DNA of 64,000 nucleotides from Actinocatenispora rupis. Its GTDB lineage: Bacteria; Actinomycetota; Actinomycetes; Mycobacteriales; Micromonosporaceae. The position numbers and the translations under genes were made by a program. The stretch is from positions 1 to 64,000 of the forward strand of contig NZ_BOMB01000048.1 of NCBI RefSeq assembly GCF_016861975.1, written 5' to 3'. The notes under the pieces were generated by a model, which was not told the origin of the DNA, did no database searches, and saw only the letters and a list, made by a program, of their open reading frames with translations. Shown piece by piece: positions 18,402-27,024 of the stretch; positions within the stretch are counted from its first letter, which is position 1; every line of letters begins with the position of its first letter.

Positions 18402-19457
18402 ATGGCCACGTGGTCGCGCCGCTGGACCGCCGACCCGACGCCGCGCCGGAGCCGGTGGCGTGGCCGGCTGCTCGCGCTCGCGCTGTTCGGGTTCAGCCCG
18501 TTCGTGGGGGAGTTCGTGCTGGGCAACCAGCCGATCACCGCGATCGCCTGGGTCCTCGTCCTCGCCACCATGTACGGCGGGGGCGCCGTCCTGATCCGCG
18601 AGGTGGTCCGCCGGACCCGCGGCGGCTGGCCGGTGATCGTGCTCCTCGGCGCGGCGTACGCGCTGGTCGAGGAGGGGATCGTGGACCAGATGCTGTTCAA
18701 CCCCGGCTACCTCGGCCTGCCGAGCTTCGACGGGTACGCGCCGGTCCCCGGGCTGGGGATGAGCGCCGGCCTGACCGAGGGTTCGCTGATGCTGCACACG
18801 GTCTGGAGCATCAGCGTGCCGATCGCGGTGATCGAGGCGTTCGACCGCGACGCGCCGCGGCCGTGGCTCGGCCGACCGGGCCTCGCGGTCGTCGGCGGCG
18901 TGTTCGTCGTCGGCTGCGCGGGCCTGACGGCCATGCAGTACGAGGAGTTCCGGTTCCTGGCGAGCCCGGTGCAACTCGGTGTGCTGGTCGCCGCGGTCGT
19001 CGCCCTGGTCGCCGCCGCCGTCGCCGTTGCCTTGCGCCGCAACCGATCCGCGGCCGACGCTGGTGGTCGGCGCGCGCCGCGGCCGTGGCTGGTCGCCGTG
19101 GTCGCGTTCGCCCTCTCCGGTGGGTACTGGGCGATCGAGTTCGCGGTGCCGCCGTTCGCCGGCGCCTGGGGAGTACTGCCGTGCGTGGCGGTGTGGGTGG
19201 CCGCCAGCCTGGTCCTGCTCGCCCGGTACTCCCGGCGTCCCGGCTGGTCCGCGACGCACGTGTTCGCGGTCGGTGCCGGGCTGCTGCTCACGTACGTCTG
19301 GGTGGGTTTCGTGCAGGCGGCGTCGTTGCCGGTGTCGCGGCCGGTCGCGCTGCTGGGCAACGTGGTCTGCGGTGTCGTCGCCATCCTGGTACTCCGGCTC
19401 GCGGCGCGGGTCCGCCGCCGTGCCGATGCCCGTACGCCCGCGCCCGCCCGGGTGTGA
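18402..19457 (+). CDS. Polytopic membrane protein, TetR-controlled
   Basis: 351 residues with about nine to ten hydrophobic segments (for example ITAIAWVLVLATMYGGGA, WLVAVVAFALSGGYWAI). A notable acidic patch sits in AYALVEEGIVDQMLFNP near residue 90. I cannot name the family. The paired Glu recalls, but does not match, membrane-embedded CPBP-type peptidases. GCGAGGAGG lies seven bases before the ATG. The divergent TetR gene points to induction by a small molecule, so export or membrane protection is plausible but not shown. The frame is open far upstream, but the TetR gene and the ribosome binding site fix the start. Confidence 0.7.
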   Translation: MATWSRRWTADPTPRRSRWRGRLLALALFGFSPFVGEFVLGNQPITAIAWVLVLATMYGGGAVLIREVVRRTRGGWPVIVLLGAAYALVEEGIVDQMLFNPGYLGLPSFDGYAPVPGLGMSAGLTEGSLMLHTVWSISVPIAVIEAFDRDAPRPWLGRPGLAVVGGVFVVGCAGLTAMQYEEFRFLASPVQLGVLVAAVVALVAAAVAVALRRNRSAADAGGRRAPRPWLVAVVAFALSGGYWAIEFAVPPFAGAWGVLPCVAVWVAASLVLLARYSRRPGWSATHVFAVGAGLLLTYVWVGFVQAASLPVSRPVALLGNVVCGVVAILVLRLAARVRRRADARTPAPARV

Positions 19458-19600
19458 GTCAGCGTTCCAGCCGTCGGTCAGCCGGTCGAAGACCCGTTCC
19501 TGCCAGTGGTACGCGCGGGTCAGCAGGGCGCGCCCGGCGGCGGTGACGGTCGCGTGCCGGTGGTCTCCGCCGCCCGCAGGTCCAGGTAGGCGTTCACGCC
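19456..19600 (-). pseudogene. MarR family regulator, C-terminal remnant
   Basis: The minus strand encodes HRHATVTAAGRALLTRAYH then WQERVFDRLTDGWNAD, a good match to the wing and last helix of MarR proteins. There is no helix-turn-helix upstream in frame, and the adjoining upstream part reads on in a different frame (LPREEWHPGVNAYLDLRAAE). The downstream end has no stop before running into the neighbouring gene. It is therefore a broken relic. Confidence 0.5.
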
Positions 19601-19720
19601 CGGGTGCCACTCCTCGCGCGGAAGTTTCTCGAAGAGTCCGCGTGTCGTTACTCACGGTAGAAGTTCGGTACCGCAGGATCGACGGGGTCGTGGGTGGTGC
19701 AGTCCAGTCCTGGGGGCGTC

Positions 19721-22700
19721 GTGCCTGGCAAGTCCGTGGTTCTCCGCCGCGTCACCGCGGCCTTCGTGGCGCTGCTGCTGGCCACCCTCGGGGTACTCGT
19801 GACCTCGGTGCCGGCCGCCGCCGCCGTCGTCGCGCTCGACAAGTCGACCACCGGCGTACCGGCGGGCGGGGTGGAGCCGGGCGGGTCGTTCAACTACGTC
19901 CTGCGGGTCGACTGCACCTCCCTGTCCGAGGACTGCCGGAACGTCACGGTCACCGACACGCTGCCGGCCGAGTTCACCGCGAACGTCGTGCCGGGCACGT
20001 ACACGTGGTCGGGTGGGCCGGACACCAGCCCGCCCGGCGGCACCGTCTTTCCCGGGATCAGCCAGTACACCTACACGTACGACGCGCAGACGCGGGAGCT
20101 GACCGTCACCGTCGCCACCGTGCCCGCGGGGTCCTCGACGTCGGTACAGGTCGGCATGACGCTGCCGAAGGACACCACCGTCCCCGACGGCACCCGCGTA
20201 CCGAACACCGCGACGGTCACCGCGGACAACGCGCCGTCCGCCAGCGCCAGCGTCGACGTGCTCGTGCACGTACCGGTGACGGTCGGGGTGCGCGCCACCA
20301 AGGACTGGTCGGACGGCTCGGCACTGGCGCAGTCCGGCGAGAGCAGCACCGTCACGCTAGGCGTCACGAACGACTCGACCGGCGCCGCCGACGTCACGAA
20401 GCTGACCCTCACCGACCAGACCAACGGCGACCCCACGAACGACCCGTGGAACTACTTCGACCTCACCGGCTTCGGCGCGGTCACGTACCCGGACGGCGCC
20501 GACCAGGTCCAGGTCCAGTACTGCACCCTGCCGTACGCGCAGGCGTGCGGGGCGTGGACCGATGGCGCGGTACAGACCGGCTCCCCGATCCAGGCCGATC
20601 CGGGGGTCGACCTGAGCGAGGTGACCGGGGTGCGGTTCGTGTTCTCCAGCTCCTCCGGTGACCCGATCGCCAACGACGGGTCCGGCAGCGTCACGTTCAC
20701 CCTGAAGCTGCGGGACACCGAACGGATCGACGGCTCGAAGGTCGAGCCGACCACGACGAAGACGCTGACGAACTCGGCGACGCCGGCGGCGACGAACGCG
20801 GACGGCACCACCGACGGCGATCCGGCGAGCGACACGTACCAGATCGTGCCGGACATCGCGACGGTGGACGTCTCGAAGAGCTGGTTCGCCGACAAGGACG
20901 GCGACTACACGGCGGACAACCCGGCGTCGGCGCCGGCGCAGCGCCGCTGGCCGGTCTCGGCCACGGTCACCGCGCGGAACACGTCTCCGTTCCCGGTGGA
21001 GACGATGACGATCCGGGAACCGTCGCGTACGGATCCGGAGACCGGGCTGTCGGTCGTGGACCTCACCCAGGTACGGCTGCGCTTCCCGGACGGAGCGACG
21101 ACCGCGCACGTGACGATCAGCTGCGCGGACGGGTCGCAGACGAAGAAGGACCTGACCAGCCCGCCCGCGACCGTGGAACTGAACCGCCCGGACGACTTCA
21201 CGTGCCCGGCCGGCGGCCCGGACGACGCGCGGATGAAGGTCACCGGCATCGAGGTCGTGTACGCCAGCCCGGCCGGTACGGCGGCGATCGACCCGAACGC
21301 GACCGCCGGCCTGGACTTCCACGGCACGCTCGACAACAACGCCGTACCGGCGGACTCGCCGTACACGAACTGCGCCGACGCGAACGCCGTCAACACCGGG
21401 AACGGCTCGACCTCCGCCACCGCGACCGCCTGCGGCAACCTGACCGTCACCGCCGGCCACGGTCCGTCCGGCCCGGGTACCAAGACGGTCAGCCAGACGG
21501 AACTGCCCGAGGACACGCCGCTGGACTACACCCTGTCGTTCCACAACGACGGCGGCGACCTCAACGACTTCGTGCTCGCCGACCCGCCGGCGGACAACCT
21601 GACGGCGGACACCCAACCCTTCGCGACGGTACGGATCGTGTCGATCGACGCGACGTGCCCCGGCAGCCCGGCCGACGTCGTACTCCTGATCCCGGACCCG
21701 CCGAACGCGCCGCAGCAGGTGCCGTACGCGTCGGCGACGGCGAGCCAGCTGGACGCGGCCCGCGGGTTCCTCGTCAAGGCCGACCCGATGCCGGCCGGCG
21801 GCGACTGCACCGTGCATCTCGAAGTGGAACGCCGCGAGGGCATCCCGGACGGGGTGCACATCGACAACTGCTACATCGTGCTGTCCGGCGGCGGTCCGGC
21901 CGTGAACGGCGATCCCGACGCGTCGACGAGCTGCGCGCCGACGGTCGTGACCACGCCGCCGCACAGCGCGGCCAGCCTGCAGAAGTTCATCGAACCGGGT
22001 GAGGTGGCGCGCCCGACGGCCGGGCTGGATCCGCAGATCGCCACGGTCAAGCTGCGCATCGCCAACACCGGCAACACGCACCTGAAGTCGTTGACGGTCA
22101 CCGACTCCGACGCCGACGGGCAGGGTTCGGACTTCTTCCGCTCGTTCGACTTCGTTGCCATGCAAGGCGTCTCGTACCCGCCGGGCGCGGACCGGGCCCA
22201 ACTCGACGTCTGTACGACGGGCTGCGCCAGCGGTACGTGGATCACCGGTACGCCCACGGCCGCCAACCCGCCACCGCTGCCCGCCGGCGTGTCGGCCGGT
22301 GACGTACGCGGGGTGCGGGTGACGTTCACGTCGTCGGATCCCGCGCACGGCGGCTACAACCTGACGCCGGGCACGAACTTCCCGGAGAGCGGCCCCTGCC
22401 AGCAGGCGTCGGTGTGCTTCTCGGTGACGCCGCGGGCCACCGACCGGGAGACCGGCGACCCGGTACTCGGCACGTACACGGACACGGCGGGTGGGCACGG
22501 CGAGGCGCAGTTCTCGCACGGCGGCGGGTTCGACATCCCGGACGTCACCGCGGACCTGACCGTCACGAAGGGCCGGCCGGCGATCGACGTCGACAAGGCG
22601 GTGGTCGGGTCGGCGAGCCTGGCACCCGGCCAGACCGGCTACCTCGACCTGACCGTACGCAACACGGGAACGGCCGCGCTGCCCGATCTCCAGGTGTCCG

Positions 22701-24301
22701 ACCCGATCCCCGCGACGCTGGAGTTCGACGAGACGGGCGTCAACGGCAAGCCGTACGAGATCCAGCGGTTCGACGTCCCGTCCGGTACGACGGCGCCCGG
22801 CCCGGCGGAGTTCACCGCGGAACGGGACGGCAGCGGCCGGGTCACCCGGCTCGTGTGGCACTTCCCGGGCAACTTCCAGCCCAGCAGCGTGCTCGTCATC
22901 CGCATCGGCGTACGGATGGCCGCCGGTACCAGCGCGGGTGTCACCGCCACGAACGTGATGGGCGCCGGATCGGCGAGTACGCAGGACTTCGACTGCAGCG
23001 ACAGCCCGCCGGACGGCGAGACCACCGGCGACCCGTTCCTGGCCGGGAAGAACTGCACGTCGTCGGCGAGCCTGACCACCACGCCGGGCGCGGCGTTCCA
23101 GGCGGGCAAGTGGGTCGCCGGCAACCCCGACCTCGGCCTGTACGACACGGCGACCAAGAAGTACACGTCGCTGGACGACCCGGCCTGCCCGCGGCTGACC
23201 CGCGACGGCGTCGCGTACACGCGGTACCCGTGCGTGGCGCTGGTGTACCCGGGGCAGAACTTCACGTTCCTGGCGCGGATGACGAACAACGGCACGTACC
23301 CGGCGCTCGACTCGCGGCTCGTCGACGTACTGCCGGCGCCCGGTGACACCGGCGTCGTCGACCCGGCCGACCGCGGCACCATGTGGAACGTCCGGCCGAC
23401 GCTCGTGTCCGCGCCCACGGTCGCGCCGGTCGGCTCCGGCGGCGCGGTCAACGCCGACCTGACGTACACCACCGACGATCCGGCCTGTACCAAGGATCTG
23501 TACCCGCCGGACAGCTGCCCGGCCGGTGCGTGGCGGTCCGGGTTCGATCCGGCGGCGACCGGGTTCGAGGTGCACGCCACGTTCGACGATCCGGGCCTGG
23601 CGCCGGGGTCCTCGTTCGACGTGGTCTGGCAGATGACCTCGCCGGCCGATCTGGACAAGCCGGCGGACCCGTCCATCGCGTGGAACTCCTTCGGCCACAC
23701 CGAACTCATCGACACGCCCGGCCAGGCCACGCAGCTCGGCGCGGTCGAACCGCAGAAGGCCGGCATCGGCCTGGTGTTCGGCGACGTCAAGGTCAGCAAG
23801 AAGACCGTCGCGCCGCCCGGTGCGTCCGCGTCCGACGGGCCGTTCCCGCTGGCGTACCGGTGCGTGGTCACGCCCGACACCGGCAAGCCCGTCACCGTAC
23901 GGGAGGGGACGGGTGAGTTCTCGCCCGGCCACCCCTGGACGCTCACCGGCGTCCCCGCGCACGCCACCTGCACCGTGTACGAGACGGACAGCCTCGGCGC
24001 CGACAGCGACCACGACAAGAGCGACCCGCTGAGCATCCTCGTACCGTGGAACGCCACGGGCGAGCCCGCCACCGCGCAGATCACCAACACGTTCGGGCCG
24101 CCGACCACGCCCACGACACCGCCCACCACGGCACCGCCGACGGCACACCCGACCTCGCCGAACGGCCCGAACGGGCACGCGTCCGGGTCCGGCGGACTCC
24201 CGCAGACCGGCGGCCGGCTCGCGCTCGTCACCGCCCTCGGCCTCCTCGCCGTACTCCTCGGCCTCGCAGTCCGGGTCGTCGCCCGCCGCCGGGCCCGCTG
24301 A
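19721..24301 (+). CDS. Giant LPxTG-anchored surface protein with DUF11-type repeats
   Basis: 1526 residues from the GTG at 19721 (TGGGGGC upstream); an earlier GTG at 19694 is possible. Signal peptide: VVLRRVTAAFVALLLATLG ending SVPAAAA. The body is a chain of beta-sandwich repeats of DUF11/isopeptide type, each opening like TKDWSDGSALAQSGESSTV or KAVVGSASLAPGQTGYLDL and rich in T, D, P and Y. A DUF5979-like module lies near the end (VKVSKKTVAPPGASASDG). Then come a T/P-rich stalk, LPQTGG at about residue 1491, a membrane helix and RRRAR. A sortase would join it to the cell wall. Repeats probably form a rigid rod displaying no obvious enzyme; adhesion or aerial-surface roles are guesses. No sortase gene is in the window. 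Confidence 0.85.
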   Translation: MPGKSVVLRRVTAAFVALLLATLGVLVTSVPAAAAVVALDKSTTGVPAGGVEPGGSFNYVLRVDCTSLSEDCRNVTVTDTLPAEFTANVVPGTYTWSGGPDTSPPGGTVFPGISQYTYTYDAQTRELTVTVATVPAGSSTSVQVGMTLPKDTTVPDGTRVPNTATVTADNAPSASASVDVLVHVPVTVGVRATKDWSDGSALAQSGESSTVTLGVTNDSTGAADVTKLTLTDQTNGDPTNDPWNYFDLTGFGAVTYPDGADQVQVQYCTLPYAQACGAWTDGAVQTGSPIQADPGVDLSEVTGVRFVFSSSSGDPIANDGSGSVTFTLKLRDTERIDGSKVEPTTTKTLTNSATPAATNADGTTDGDPASDTYQIVPDIATVDVSKSWFADKDGDYTADNPASAPAQRRWPVSATVTARNTSPFPVETMTIREPSRTDPETGLSVVDLTQVRLRFPDGATTAHVTISCADGSQTKKDLTSPPATVELNRPDDFTCPAGGPDDARMKVTGIEVVYASPAGTAAIDPNATAGLDFHGTLDNNAVPADSPYTNCADANAVNTGNGSTSATATACGNLTVTAGHGPSGPGTKTVSQTELPEDTPLDYTLSFHNDGGDLNDFVLADPPADNLTADTQPFATVRIVSIDATCPGSPADVVLLIPDPPNAPQQVPYASATASQLDAARGFLVKADPMPAGGDCTVHLEVERREGIPDGVHIDNCYIVLSGGGPAVNGDPDASTSCAPTVVTTPPHSAASLQKFIEPGEVARPTAGLDPQIATVKLRIANTGNTHLKSLTVTDSDADGQGSDFFRSFDFVAMQGVSYPPGADRAQLDVCTTGCASGTWITGTPTAANPPPLPAGVSAGDVRGVRVTFTSSDPAHGGYNLTPGTNFPESGPCQQASVCFSVTPRATDRETGDPVLGTYTDTAGGHGEAQFSHGGGFDIPDVTADLTVTKGRPAIDVDKAVVGSASLAPGQTGYLDLTVRNTGTAALPDLQVSDPIPATLEFDETGVNGKPYEIQRFDVPSGTTAPGPAEFTAERDGSGRVTRLVWHFPGNFQPSSVLVIRIGVRMAAGTSAGVTATNVMGAGSASTQDFDCSDSPPDGETTGDPFLAGKNCTSSASLTTTPGAAFQAGKWVAGNPDLGLYDTATKKYTSLDDPACPRLTRDGVAYTRYPCVALVYPGQNFTFLARMTNNGTYPALDSRLVDVLPAPGDTGVVDPADRGTMWNVRPTLVSAPTVAPVGSGGAVNADLTYTTDDPACTKDLYPPDSCPAGAWRSGFDPAATGFEVHATFDDPGLAPGSSFDVVWQMTSPADLDKPADPSIAWNSFGHTELIDTPGQATQLGAVEPQKAGIGLVFGDVKVSKKTVAPPGASASDGPFPLAYRCVVTPDTGKPVTVREGTGEFSPGHPWTLTGVPAHATCTVYETDSLGADSDHDKSDPLSILVPWNATGEPATAQITNTFGPPTTPTTPPTTAPPTAHPTSPNGPNGHASGSGGLPQTGGRLALVTALGLLAVLLGLAVRVVARRRAR

Positions 24302-24725
24302 CCCACCGCACCGCCGGGACGTCGTCGTACGCCCCGGCGGTGCGCGGCCCGTACGGCGGTGACCCCGCGGCGTCGCCCCGCGTACTGCCGGCTGACGCGC
24401 GAAGCGTTGGCCAGAGCCGAATCCGGTGCCCCGGCCGATTGCGGCTCCGGGCGGCTTCACCGCGTCCGGTGGGTGCGCACCTCCGTCGTACCGAGCGCAA
24501 CTCCCCCGGCGCAGCCAGCGACCCGGGCGGACAGCCGCGACCGGCGCCCGGCGGCCCGACCCTCGGGCCACGCTGAGCCGAGCCCGCCGGGGAGCCTCGC
24601 GCCGTCGTACGACGGAATGTTCGTCGAGACCAATGTGCGAAACTGTTTTCGCAAGCAATTTTCGACATTCTTTCGACGCATGGAGAATCGCTTTCACGAT
24701 CCGTGCGGGCGACTCGCGGCGGTGG
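24302..24725. other. Intergenic stretch with an orphan LacI-type palindrome
   Basis: No gene seen. Bases 24600-24700 are strikingly AT-rich compared with the flanks and contain TGCGAAA-CTGT-TTTCGCA (24636-24653) and GAATCGCTTTC (24685-24695). Both resemble LacI-family operators. They lie downstream of both neighbouring genes, so they do not serve an obvious promoter. Confidence 0.5.
24636..24653. promoter_or_regulatory. LacI-type palindrome, orphan
   Basis: Seven-base arms TGCGAAA and TTTCGCA around CTGT. It shares the GCGAAAC half-site with the operator before the hydrolases (25804-25815), so the LacI protein encoded between them may bind both. Confidence 0.45.
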
Positions 24726-25733
24726 TCAGCGCCGGCTCGACGGGCCGACGACGAGCGTCGGTGTCACGTAGTGCTCGCCCGGCGCGTGCTCCGGGCTCAG
24801 CAGGCTGGCCGCGCCGCGCCGCCCGAGCTCCATGAGTTCGAGGTCGACGGAGGTCAGCTGGTCGGCGCCCCGCTGGTCGACGACGATGCCCTCCCAGTTG
24901 TCGACGCCGACCAGCGCCACGTCCTCGGGGACGCGCACGCCGGCCGCCGCGCACGTCTCGATCGCGCCGAGGGCGATGTGGTCGTTCCCGCAGAACACCG
25001 CGTCGAACTCGGCGCCCGACGCGAGCAGCTCGGCCATCAGCCGGGCGCCGCGCACCCGCGTCCAGTCGCCGTGCCGGACCCGGCCCACCAGGTCGAGGCC
25101 GGCGGCCTCCAGCGCCTCCCGCATGCCGGCCTTCCGCCGCTGCGCCGCGATGCTCGTACGCGGCCCCGTCAGGTGCGCGATCCGGGTGTGGCCCGTGTCG
25201 ATCAGGTGCTGGGTCGCCATCCGCCCGGCGCGCTGGTTGTCCGGCAGGTACATCACGTCGGTGGGGTCGCTGGACGCGGTGAACACGTACGTCACCGGGA
25301 CGTCGAAGTGGTGGGTCAGCGACGGGGACGCGTGCTCGTGGCCGTCGCCGATCACGAGCAGCCCGTCGATCCGCCGGGCCTGCAGCTCGCGCACGCTGGT
25401 CGCCATCGCCCGGCTCTCCGTGACGTCCCCGTCGTACACGAGGGCGGCCTGGTTCTGCTCGCCGAGCTGGAGGACGGCGCCGATGGTGACGGACCGGGCG
25501 AACGTGTTCTTCGCGCGGTGGGTGAGCACGCCGATCGTGCCGCTCTGCCCCGACGCGAACGACCGGGCCAGCGCGTCGGGCCGGAAGTCGAGCCGCTGCG
25601 CCGCCTCGTGCACCCGGTCCCTCGTCGCCCTGGAGATGCGGGTGCTGCCGTTGAGGGCCTTGGACGCCGTGGCGATCGAAACGCCCGCGACGGCGGCGAC
25701 ATCGCTGAGGCGCACTTTTCTCACGCTGCGCAC
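24726..25733 (-). CDS. LacI family repressor
   Basis: 335 residues. The DNA-binding headpiece is at the very N-terminus: VRLSDVAAVAGVSIATASKA, with the hinge helix near residues 50-60 (DALARSFASGQS). A periplasmic-binding-protein-like core follows (TIGVLTHRAKN, VFCGNDHIALG, VALVGVDNWEG). It should bind a sugar and a palindromic operator. It diverges from two exported glycoside hydrolases, with GAAACCGGTTTC in between, so control of plant- or microbial-polysaccharide use is likely. GTG codons at 25733, 25724 and 25715 are all possible starts; none has a strong ribosome binding site. Confidence 0.88.
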   Translation of the reverse strand: MRSVRKVRLSDVAAVAGVSIATASKALNGSTRISRATRDRVHEAAQRLDFRPDALARSFASGQSGTIGVLTHRAKNTFARSVTIGAVLQLGEQNQAALVYDGDVTESRAMATSVRELQARRIDGLLVIGDGHEHASPSLTHHFDVPVTYVFTASSDPTDVMYLPDNQRAGRMATQHLIDTGHTRIAHLTGPRTSIAAQRRKAGMREALEAAGLDLVGRVRHGDWTRVRGARLMAELLASGAEFDAVFCGNDHIALGAIETCAAAGVRVPEDVALVGVDNWEGIVVDQRGADQLTSVDLELMELGRRGAASLLSPEHAPGEHYVTPTLVVGPSSRR

Positions 25734-25803
25734 ACGCAAAGTGTATCGCCCGCAGGAAAGGGTTGACGCGACCCTCGTGTGCGGTCCACCATCGACGCGA
25801 TGC

Positions 25804-25815
25804 GAAACCGGTTTC
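25804..25815. promoter_or_regulatory. LacI operator before the glycoside hydrolases
   Basis: Perfect 12-base palindrome GAAACCGGTTTC in the divergent interval. TTGACG at 25763-25768 on the plus strand could be a -35 element, placing the operator just downstream of the start site, a usual repressing position. Confidence 0.6.
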
Positions 25816-25926
25816 CCATATCCGCATCGTTGAGCGTCCGCGGGTTCTGTGGTCCGTGCGCGGCCGTGCGCCGGCGTCCCCCGGATGCGTCCGGAGTGGG
25901 TTGACGCCCGAAAGGGGATCCACATC

Positions 25927-26925
25927 ATGGTCCAGCGTCGTACGGTTCTGAAGACCGTGGCGGGCGCCGCCGTCGCCTCCGCGGTGTCCCTCGCCGCGTT
26001 CACGCCGCAACGCGCCGCCGCGTCCACCACCCTCACCGCGTGGGGCGTCTGCGGGCACCCGCCGATGATCGACGACACGTCGTACCCGGCGCACGGTGCG
26101 CCGGACGACATCGCGCTCGCCGCCGAGCTCGGCGCCGGCTACTACCGGGTCGACTTCCTGCTGCCCACCGGCGACTCCGGGTCCACCGACTGGAGCTGGT
26201 ACGACGCGATCGTGGCGGCGTCGCACGACCACGGCATCGGACTGATGGCCATCCTGACCGTGCCCGACGCGATCGCCGACCGCGACGACGGGTTCATCCA
26301 GGGCCAGGTGTCGATGCTGGTCTCCCGGTACGCCGGGCAGATCCCGCTCTACCAGATCCAGAACGAGATGGACGGCGTCTGCATCAACGGTCCCGGCGTC
26401 GACGGCTCGTCCGTCAACGACTACAACCCCGACGTGTACGGCCCGGTCCGCGACCGGATGGCCGCCATCTGCGCGGGCGTACGCGCGTCGGACTCGCAGG
26501 CCGGTCGGGTCGTCAACATGACCTGGAAGCACACCGGGTTCCTCCAGCTGCTCAACAACGACGGGCTGGAGTACGAGGTGAACGGCCTCGACTGGTACTG
26601 GGGGACGGACGACATGCTCGCCACCCTGGAGGTCATCAACCGCTTCCCGCAGAGCGAGATCCTGCTGACCGAGCTGGACATCGCCGACGGTACGCGGTCG
26701 GCGTCCGAGGCCGACCAGGCGAACTACCTCGCCACCGCCATCGACACGCTGCGCGCCTCGGCGCCCGACAAGGTGCACGGCGTCTACGTGTACGAGCTGC
26801 TGGACCAGCCGGCGTGGGACGACTCGCAGGCGCACTACGGCCTGGTCCAGGTGTACTCCGACGGCAACTGGGGCCCGCACAAGCAGGCGTTCGACACCTT
26901 CCACCGGTACGCCACGGGCGGCTGA
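25927..26925 (+). CDS. Tat-exported glycoside hydrolase (TIM-barrel, clan A-like)
   Basis: 332 residues. The N-terminus MVQRRTVLKTVAGAAVASA has twin arginines and a hydrophobic stretch ending AAAS, fitting a Tat signal. The barrel shows the two glutamates expected in clan GH-A: acid/base in YQIQNEMDG near residue 143 and nucleophile in ILLTELDIADG near residue 246. It lacks a binding module and is short, so it is close to a bare catalytic domain. Substrate and GH family are uncertain. AGGGGATCCACATC precedes the ATG. It is 100 bases from the next hydrolase and under the same LacI-type operator, suggesting joint action on one extracellular glycan. Confidence 0.75.
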   Translation: MVQRRTVLKTVAGAAVASAVSLAAFTPQRAAASTTLTAWGVCGHPPMIDDTSYPAHGAPDDIALAAELGAGYYRVDFLLPTGDSGSTDWSWYDAIVAASHDHGIGLMAILTVPDAIADRDDGFIQGQVSMLVSRYAGQIPLYQIQNEMDGVCINGPGVDGSSVNDYNPDVYGPVRDRMAAICAGVRASDSQAGRVVNMTWKHTGFLQLLNNDGLEYEVNGLDWYWGTDDMLATLEVINRFPQSEILLTELDIADGTRSASEADQANYLATAIDTLRASAPDKVHGVYVYELLDQPAWDDSQAHYGLVQVYSDGNWGPHKQAFDTFHRYATGG

Positions 26926-27024
26926 CGGCGCGCCGTTCCCCGTACCCCGGCGGCCGCTGCGCGGCGGCCGCGTCACCGCCACATCGGTTGCACCACAGGC
27001 GATTCCACAGATTCGGAGTACACG

